A stretch of DNA of 64,000 nucleotides from Cyclospora cayetanensis (lineage: Eukaryota > Apicomplexa > Conoidasida > Eucoccidiorida > Eimeriidae), in contig NW_020312036.1 in NCBI RefSeq assembly GCF_002999335.1, forward strand, positions 372,001-436,000. The letters are read 5' to 3'. The position numbers were made by a program, and so were the translations under genes. Below are positions 58,157 to 64,000 of the stretch, in pieces. The number at the start of each line of letters is the position of its first letter. Position 1 is the stretch's first letter. A model generated the notes under the pieces. That model worked only from the letters and a program-made list of their open reading frames with translations. It made no database searches and was not told the origin of the DNA.

Positions 58157-61093
58157 AGCCCCTGTGTCTTGTTTGTTGCTGTGGGGTCCCTAAAAAGGGT
58201 GCGTGGGCGTCGTTTTCCAGGGGCTGTGGTCTCCCTGGTGCTCATTGTACTTCTTTTCAGGAAGGCTTTCTGCTTTGGGAGCTTCCCAGCAGGCTGTGCG
58301 GGGCATCGTGGTGGCAGGCTTGAGGGGTGTAGATTCCAGTCTAAGTGCAGAGACACTCGGGCCAGCAGCAACGGAGGTCCAGTGCACGGAAAGTCCACTG
58401 TTGCAGGAGAGTAGTGGAAGACTTCGCAAGCAAGCAGATAGAAATAGAGAGAGGGGGGGCAAAAGGGGCTTGTGCATAGAAATAAGGGCCAAAACACATC
58501 GAGGGAGAGCGAGAGAGACAGTCAGACTGACTGGTAGAAAAAGGCACATACAGAGACCGAAAGAGACACAGACAGACACGTGGAGAGAGGGAAGGAGAGG
58601 CAGAATAGGAGCAGAGAGGTACATGCTGGCTAAGCCTTCACGACAACGCAACAGGGGGTGATCATTAAACCGCAGCTGCCAAAACAGCTCTCAGTACTCA
58701 AATGGGTTTGTCAAGCTGGTGGCAAGAATGCAGTTGCTTTGATGACAATCTGAGAAGTGCCTTTAGTGGCAGGCCCTGCTCGTGATAGTTCTGCTCTTTT
58801 CTTTACCCCCAGTTATGCGAATGGACCCTGGTTATGCCACGAGATGCAGCCTACAAAACGGTGTCGTCCCAAAGCGGCCCCTATCCCAGATCTTACGGAG
58901 ACGGAGAGGAAGGTAATTAAAATGCTGAGGCACCCTCTGAGCACTGGTAGAGTTCGCAAGCAGCAGCAGGTAGCTGGCTGGCAACAAAAGATAGCCATGT
59001 TGTACTTTGTGTGTGAGACTTCCCCCCTCTGCAACACCGCGGGACGTACGAACCACCAAATGACACGGTCGGCCCTTGACTAAATCTAAGTTGTTATGAG
59101 CACCGCGAAGGAAAGTGCCCCGCCCGCTATTTACAGGAGACTCCACTGCATGCGCGGAGTGCGCCGAAAACGGCTCGACCCCCGGCAGTGAAAGCAAGGG
59201 GGCGACTGGCATTGAAAGAAGGGGGGAAGTCACTTCCCCAGGTTCGTGCCGAGCAGGGACGTCTCTGTACAGCCCCCGGCACCTTCCAGTACACTGCTTG
59301 TATTTGCTGGAAAATAAGTAGCGCACTAACTATTACTTGGCTTGGCACTCGTTCACCTGAACGGCTGCAGCATCGAGTTGGTTCACTGTGAGAAGGTTCA
59401 ATGTAGAGTGTCTGTGGGTCAAAGGTTATCTTGTGGAACTGGCCGTGGATGTTCAGAGCGCTTCTATGGCAGCTCTGAGGCTTAGTGGGTCTCCCTGTGA
59501 AGATATATACGTAGTGGAGCCTTACATAGTGGGGAAAGGTCCGAGGCAGCGTACCCCAGGGCGGGGAATGCGTGACGCAACTCTCCTTCGTACTCACTCT
59601 CCGTTGACACCTGGGAACCTGGGACATAATATTGTGAGCTTTGGCAGGTCTCTGTCTCAGGAACTGGTTCGCCAGAAAAGCTTCCTTTGTCTGATTATAG
59701 AGAGACGGACAGTCGTGCTGCCACGACAAATGAGGGCCGTACAGGCGTCTGAACTGACTCGTCCCAAAAGAAAGTCTGCCAGGATTTCTGCTGAACAGGT
59801 AGGAAACTCACGTCAACGAAGCCTTCCACAAGGTGCTCAGTTCGGTGCATCAAGACCCTTAGTTTGCTGTCTGCCGGAGGCTTTTAGCTATGTGTAGTGC
59901 AAGCAAACAAAAGCGGTGCACTCTCATACGGCGTAAACGCCTGAAAAAGCGCGAATCTTTTCTGTGTTGAGAAGCGCATTAGTGCTTCTCAGGCTTGCAA
60001 ATACTGCCCTGTTTGGCAAAAGCCCCCAGGTTTCAGGAGCTTATTGCCCGTGACGTTGGACCCTGAATAGCATGCGTCCTCCCCCGCAGTAGCAGCCAAG
60101 AGCAACTGGTGTGCACGCTGACTAGAATGCTGGCTATTACGTTAAGAAAGCAGTTGCTGATCTTACGATAATTGGATTCGCGGTGTAGGCCTCGCGTGCA
60201 GATATCTAAATATGCAGCAACGGAGCACGCCTTTTTCAGGAATCCCCCAACCCACGGACCGACGTGGGAGGGCTACACGAAAACAATTCGGCATTTCCTA
60301 CTACACCAGTTTTACGTAACTGAAAAATAGTATTGAATCGCTTGATTATTTGCCTCGGTCTATGGGATTTGCTGCAGATTAGCATTCCCCTGATCAACAT
60401 GACGCAGTTTTGCGTGCGTGTGTGCTGGATACTGAGTCCTACTACCTCTGAATACTCGGACTGCGCGGAGGAGGGTGCAGTAACTAGCGCTCACTCAGGC
60501 TGTCCCTTTTGCCCCCTTTAAAGAACTCTGAGCAGCATGGGAAGGCGGGAAGCAGGGGAGGAGGCTCTTTCGGCAGATAGTCAACAACTTTTCATAATAT
60601 GTTTGTATTGTGTCTGGAGATGAGTCTCTCCCCACAGAAATCTCAGAGGGCGGGTGACAGCAGGAATACCGCAAGAAGGGCGAGGCAACGGGCAAAATCG
60701 CGTAAGCTTCTCTAAAGACTGCCTCTTTGGCGCATGCAGCCCTAAACCGCAGAGCAGCGCGGAGAGAGTTCCCTGATTGAAGGTTCGAGGTAATGATTCT
60801 CGTTTTTCTGCTCCCTTGCTAAGTTGGTCATCAGCCTGGTAGGCATGATGAAGGCTGCATCTCTACCGCCCCTTAGGCTCCAGTCTTGAGCTGTCCACCC
60901 GTGTAATACCTACAGGTGGAGTTATGGTGATGGTGGTGCCCCTCCAGGCATTCGATCTCAGAACTAAAGATTTTCCTTCAGAGCTCTGTCAGCCTTCGCC
61001 ATTTTAGGAGGGCTTCAGGACGCCTAAAGGCTCAGCTTTTTCTGGACAGCTGCCTACGCCACCTCTTGCCCTCCGTCAGCACAAAAGGGGTTT

Positions 61094-61125
61094 GCCTTTA
61101 CGCGAATTGGCATTCGCGTAAAGGC
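61094..61125. repeat. Perfect 14-bp inverted repeat with 4-base loop
   Basis: GCCTTTACGCGAAT (61094..61107) and ATTCGCGTAAAGGC (61112..61125) are exact reverse complements around TGGC. It lies about 480 bases upstream of the start of the next gene. Confidence 0.95.
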
Positions 61126-61165
61126 TCCTGTGTGCGCGGCTCGACCTTTAAAGGCCTCCGAGTGG

Positions 61166-61187
61166 GGCCTCTCTTGCGAGAGAGGCC
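61166..61187. repeat. Perfect 9-bp inverted repeat with 4-base loop
   Basis: GGCCTCTCT and AGAGAGGCC flank TGCG. It is 40 bases downstream of the 14-bp hairpin, with a 10-base palindrome (CCTTTAAAGG, 61145..61154) between them, so three dyad symmetries fall within 100 bases. Confidence 0.9.
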
Positions 61188-61602
61188 TTGCTGGGGGGCC
61201 CCTCCCCTCCTCACGAGGGCCCCCAGGAAGTCTCCAGGGCCCTCTGGTGAGGCTCTACGGGCTCTCCTGCTGCGGCTGCAGCCCTTAAAGGGCACTGCAT
61301 GAAGCGCGCAGCATGTAGCTGCGTGGGTTTCTCCCCCACCGTCTTCCCCGCCCTCACTGCCCAGGCTCCTACGTGTTTTCCCCCTCTGAGGCACTCCTTG
61401 CCGGCACTGCCTAAACACCCTTCCTCGCCGCATCTGCCTGCCGTTGCTCCTGCCCAGTGTACTGGCACAGCCTTGCTCAGGCTCTCACACAAAACAGCCT
61501 CACTTTCCTTGCCAACTCGGAAAATTTTTCGGGGTACGCAGTTAAGCCAGCAGCAGCAAGACACCCAAGGAGGCTAAGGACAAGAAGGGCACGCACTCCA
61601 AA

Positions 61603-62617
61603 ATGGCATTCCGCTTTCGTAGGGAGGGCCAGTACGTCAAGTCGCGTGTGCATCTAGACAGAAGCGGCTTCAAACCCTTCATGAAGGAGCTGAAGTGGGA
61701 GATCTTTGAGTGGCACTACAAACGACACATGGGCCCTCTGGCTGTCCGGGCTCTTATGCAGCATCAGCAAGGTGAGCTTAAATTTTTTTTCGTTCTTCGC
61801 CTATACGTCGCTATTTTCACCTGTGTACACATCGATATATAAATGTATATATACATATACATATATGTATGTATATAGGCCTTAGCAGTAGGGCACCTGT
61901 AATGGCAAGCCTGCCGCTTCGAGTTACCTTTTTTGCAGCCTCTTCGGGTGGATGTCTGCTAGGCAGTTTCAGGGTATATCTGGGGGTGTCTCTCTTTTCT
62001 ACTGCTGCACTCTGCCTCCCCTTGCCGTATTGCTTGCCTCCTCATTTCCCCCCTCCTGTGTGCGTATCTCCCCTTCGTTTTTCGGCCTTCTTTCCATGCC
62101 CCCAAGGAAATCGCACCTATCTTTTCGATGCTGTCTGCTTGGCTCGTGTATAGCGTTTTCACATGTGGATGAACATACATATATTTTTTGTATACTGATC
62201 GCTATGCCTCCCTCCTCCAGTGTACCTACGGGTGCCGTTTCCTGTACAAAAGTCGGCTTAACACCTGTGAAAACTTCCGTCTCAGGTAGCGAAAAACTGC
62301 AGTACCTTCAGGACATATCTCTAACAGGGGGCAGCAGCAAGTTTTTGTCTCCCGATTCCTCCCGTTTCTTCTTCGCGACGGCCTTGCCAATTGTGCGCCC
62401 TGTAAAGCGCAGCAGCAACCCCTTCTGCCTCCTCTCCGCCAACAAGACAGGCTTTGTTTACCACAACGAGAACCCTAACTATCTGAAGAAGGGGCCCTCC
62501 ACCCTCGTGGGGATTCCCCGACTCACCAAGAGGAGAACGGGATATCCGAATCCTCACGGCAAGCGCAAAATCGGAGGCACCGACCCCACGCCCCCCGTTT
62601 TCCCCAAAGGCGTCTAG
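61603..62617 (+). CDS. Small basic protein, probably two exons, unknown function
   Basis: Not recognised. Exon 1 (61603..61771) codes MAFRFRREGQYVKSRVHLDR and a helix with many aromatic and basic residues (WEIFEWHYKRHMGPLAVRAL). Exon 2 (62286..62617) joins in phase to give 166 residues and contains FFFATALPIVRPVKRSSNPF, TGFVYHNENPNYLKKGPSTL and a basic Pro/Gly-rich end (RRTGYPNPHGKRKIGGTDP). An alternative model adds a small exon at about 62221..62245 (VYLRVPFP) and moves the next acceptor to 62300; phases allow both. High Arg/Lys content, many aromatics and small size resemble organellar ribosomal proteins, so a mitochondrial ribosome subunit is a reasonable guess but no more. The 514-base intron is unusually long for this window and contains AT microsatellite sequence near 61840-61880. 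Confidence 0.6.
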
Positions 62618-63127
62618 GCCCTGTTGCATGCAAGTGCATATGCAGGCAGCCGTACTGCATGCAAAAGCGCGTGTCGAACATACGATGCACCGGCACCCGA
62701 TAAGAATCGCATGCAAATGAAGCCACAGAGCTTGTACAGACACGTATACCCACACGCTCACATCATCTGCTCCGTGTGCGTTTATTCGGGCTGCGTCCTC
62801 CCTTCGTCGCTGCATGCAGCGCACGCTTTTTTTGTGAGAATGCTGGCCACCACTAAAAAGCGCTTCCACCGCCGGCCGTCTGTGGGGCGGTCCAACTGCA
62901 AACAACCAGCCTGACAGAGCTTTGGGGGGATATACGAATTAAGTTTTTAGATATAAGTAGCGGCTCGTGCTTTCAAGAGAAAGTCACGAAGGCGAACAGT
63001 GAAACAGCCCTCAGGCAGCGGGAAATTCCGACGGGGTTCTCAGCAGGGGCCCCTTGAAGGATCTTCCAGGAGCAGTCCATGGGGGCCTATTCCTACGGCA
63101 CTGCTTGCACATAAGCGGTGGCGGCTG
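62618..63127. other. Intergenic between convergent genes
   Basis: No convincing gene. It separates the stop of the small basic protein from the stop of the minus-strand Gln-rich gene and should hold both 3' untranslated regions. Confidence 0.45.
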
Positions 63128-64000
63128 CTAGTGCCACGGCGGCTTTTGTTGTTCCTGTTGCTGCTGCAGCGCCTGCCGCTGGAGAGAGCGTTGATAATCT
63201 TCCTGCTGCAGGTACTGGTGCTGCAGCTGCTGGAGCTGTTGACGCTGGGCTTGGTAGCTGTCGAGTTGCTGCTGTAGCTGCTGCATCAGCAGCTTCCTCT
63301 CTTTGTGCATGCGGAGGGAGTTTTGCTGCAGCAGTGCCAGCACGCGCTGCTGCTGCCGGGGGTGCTTGCAGGCTTCCATGCGGTGCAGTCTGTTGTCTCT
63401 GTCTTCCTCCTTCCGTAGCTGTTCGAGTCTCTCCACGGCCAGCTGCAGCAGACGCTGCTGCTCCTGCTGCTGCTGCAGCAGGTGCTGGAGCTGCTTTCGC
63501 TGCTGCTCCTGCTGCAGCAAGAACTGCTTCTGCTGTTGCATGGAGCTCCCTCGAGTGCTGCAAAGAGTATCTCCTCTCCCGTCACGGGTGCTCCTGGAAT
63601 TTTCTGCGGCGTGATGAGCAGCGGCAAAGCCACGCGTCGCAGCCGCCGGTTCTGCAGGGGCCTCTGTGTGATGCGCATGCAGAGGGAACGTCAGCAGCAG
63701 TGCATGGCCTTGTTTTGCCCCAAGTACTCCTTGCTGCTGCATGCCTGCTGCAGACACCGACCCCAACGGGTGCAGCATGCGCTGCTGCTGCGCTTCTTTC
63801 TCGCTGCAAAGTGGCTGCTGCTGCGTGTGCACCTGCTGCTGCGCTTCTTTCTCGCTGTAAAGTGGCTGCTGCTGCGTGCGCATCTGCTTAGGCAGACTTT
63901 GCTCCTGCTGCGGCGGAGGGAGCGCTAGAGGATTACTCTCCAGCATTTGCTGCGGAGAAGGATAAAAGGCCCTTGGATCGACTTCAGAGGCGGCCGCAGG
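63128..64000 (-). CDS. Gln-rich coiled-coil protein, 3' part (cut by window edge)
   Basis: The frame is open from the right edge of the window to the stop at 63128, so the start lies outside. About 290 residues are seen. The part nearest the edge (EVDPRAFYPSPQQMLESNPL) is less repetitive and could hold real structure. Next comes a tandem pair of 17-residue units (TQQQPLYSEKEAQQQ and TQQQPLCSEKEAQQQ). After a moderately complex stretch, the last 140 residues are a Gln/Leu/Arg coiled coil (LLQLAVERLEQLRKEEDRDN is typical) ending QQKPPWH. No known domain is visible. The ATG at 63946 is internal to the open frame and need not be the start. On the plus strand, CTG runs produce Ala-rich and Leu-rich shadow frames of similar length, but the heptad pattern favours the minus strand. 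Confidence 0.6.
   Translation of the reverse strand, partial: PAAASEVDPRAFYPSPQQMLESNPLALPPPQQEQSLPKQMRTQQQPLYSEKEAQQQVHTQQQPLCSEKEAQQQRMLHPLGSVSAAGMQQQGVLGAKQGHALLLTFPLHAHHTEAPAEPAAATRGFAAAHHAAENSRSTRDGRGDTLCSTRGSSMQQQKQFLLQQEQQRKQLQHLLQQQQEQQRLLQLAVERLEQLRKEEDRDNRLHRMEACKHPRQQQRVLALLQQNSLRMHKERKLLMQQLQQQLDSYQAQRQQLQQLQHQYLQQEDYQRSLQRQALQQQQEQQKPPWH
63784..63885 (-). repeat. Two tandem 51-bp units in the Gln-rich gene
   Basis: Two adjacent copies of a 51-bp unit containing GCGCTTCTTTCTCGCTG (plus strand) differ at only a few bases. They code the duplicated Ser-Glu-Lys-Glu-Ala element between Gln runs. Confidence 0.85.

Larger units (their letters stand above)
58157..61602. other. Mostly intergenic, with weak coding candidates near 58.8 and 59.7 kb
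   Basis: Two plus-strand stretches may be exons of an unrecognised gene: about 58841..58912, reading MQPTKRCRPKAAPIPDLTET up to a possible donor (GTAATT), and the end of the frame 59388..59897, reading QASELTRPKRKSARISAEQ up to another (GTAGGA near 59801). Both are basic and polar. They were not joined with confidence. The minus-strand frame of 200 codons over 59127..59729 has no ATG and is probably a shadow. 60.0-61.1 kb shows nothing. Confidence 0.3.

Noticed and set aside
59127..59729. Minus-strand frame of 200 codons
   Set aside because: No ATG start, no domain and no splice support; the overlapping plus frame is equally long and equally unsupported.
63118..63891. Plus-strand Ala-rich frame of 257 codons at the right end
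   Set aside because: CTG repeats give long open frames on both strands; only the minus strand shows heptad-patterned coiled coil and a duplicated 17-residue unit.

Overview
The window looks like nuclear chromosomal DNA of an apicomplexan coccidian, most probably Eimeria. The evidence is the many intron-rich genes with small GT-AG introns, CAG/CTG trinucleotide tracts that become long Gln, Ala or Ser runs, an apicoplast-targeted ribosomal protein, an 11-module PAN/apple microneme protein of the MIC5 type, and a thrombospondin-type-1 membrane adhesin. I saw no bacterial operons, insertion sequences, CRISPR arrays, tRNA or rRNA genes. The species was not determined.

Layout. 0-5.4 kb: a minus-strand, multi-exon coiled-coil protein. 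6.8-7.9 kb: minus-strand apicoplast ribosomal protein uL18 with a bipartite leader. 8.7-10.5 kb: plus-strand TVP23 Golgi protein in six exons, divergent from uL18. 12.4-14.5 kb: plus-strand EBP2 ribosome-biogenesis factor, preceded at 11.6 kb by a decayed copy of one of its exons. 16-19.4 kb: plus-strand unidentified genes. 21.8-25.9 kb: a TauE/SafE-family membrane protein with a very large Gln-rich insert. 26.6-27.4 kb: a probable small minus-strand gene.

27.6-36.8 kb is an invasion-adhesin pair: MIC5-like (plus) converging on a TSP1-domain membrane protein (minus). 37.6-38.2 kb holds a small two-exon membrane protein of unknown function. 40.5-43.9 kb: an Atg18/WIPI PROPPIN (plus), converging on a PARN/CAF1-type DEDD 3'-exonuclease at 44.4-47.7 kb (minus). 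48.7-55.1 kb: a GCFC/PAXBP1-like splicing-associated protein riddled with homopeptide runs, one intron of which is a 400-bp GT-rich microsatellite. 57.2-58.2 kb: an EMC10-like ER protein. 61.6-62.6 kb: an unidentified basic protein. 63.1 kb to the end: a Gln-rich coiled-coil protein cut by the window edge.

The genes are mostly housekeeping (ribosome assembly, RNA decay, splicing, ER/Golgi membrane handling, autophagy or apicoplast lipid signalling) with two host-cell-invasion surface or secreted proteins. They are independent transcription units. Exon boundaries were worked out by hand from GT-AG sites, reading-phase agreement and family similarity. For uL18, TVP23, EBP2, TauE/SafE, MIC5, TSP1, PROPPIN and the PARN-like nuclease every exon joins in phase, which is strong internal support; no alignment program or database search was run.
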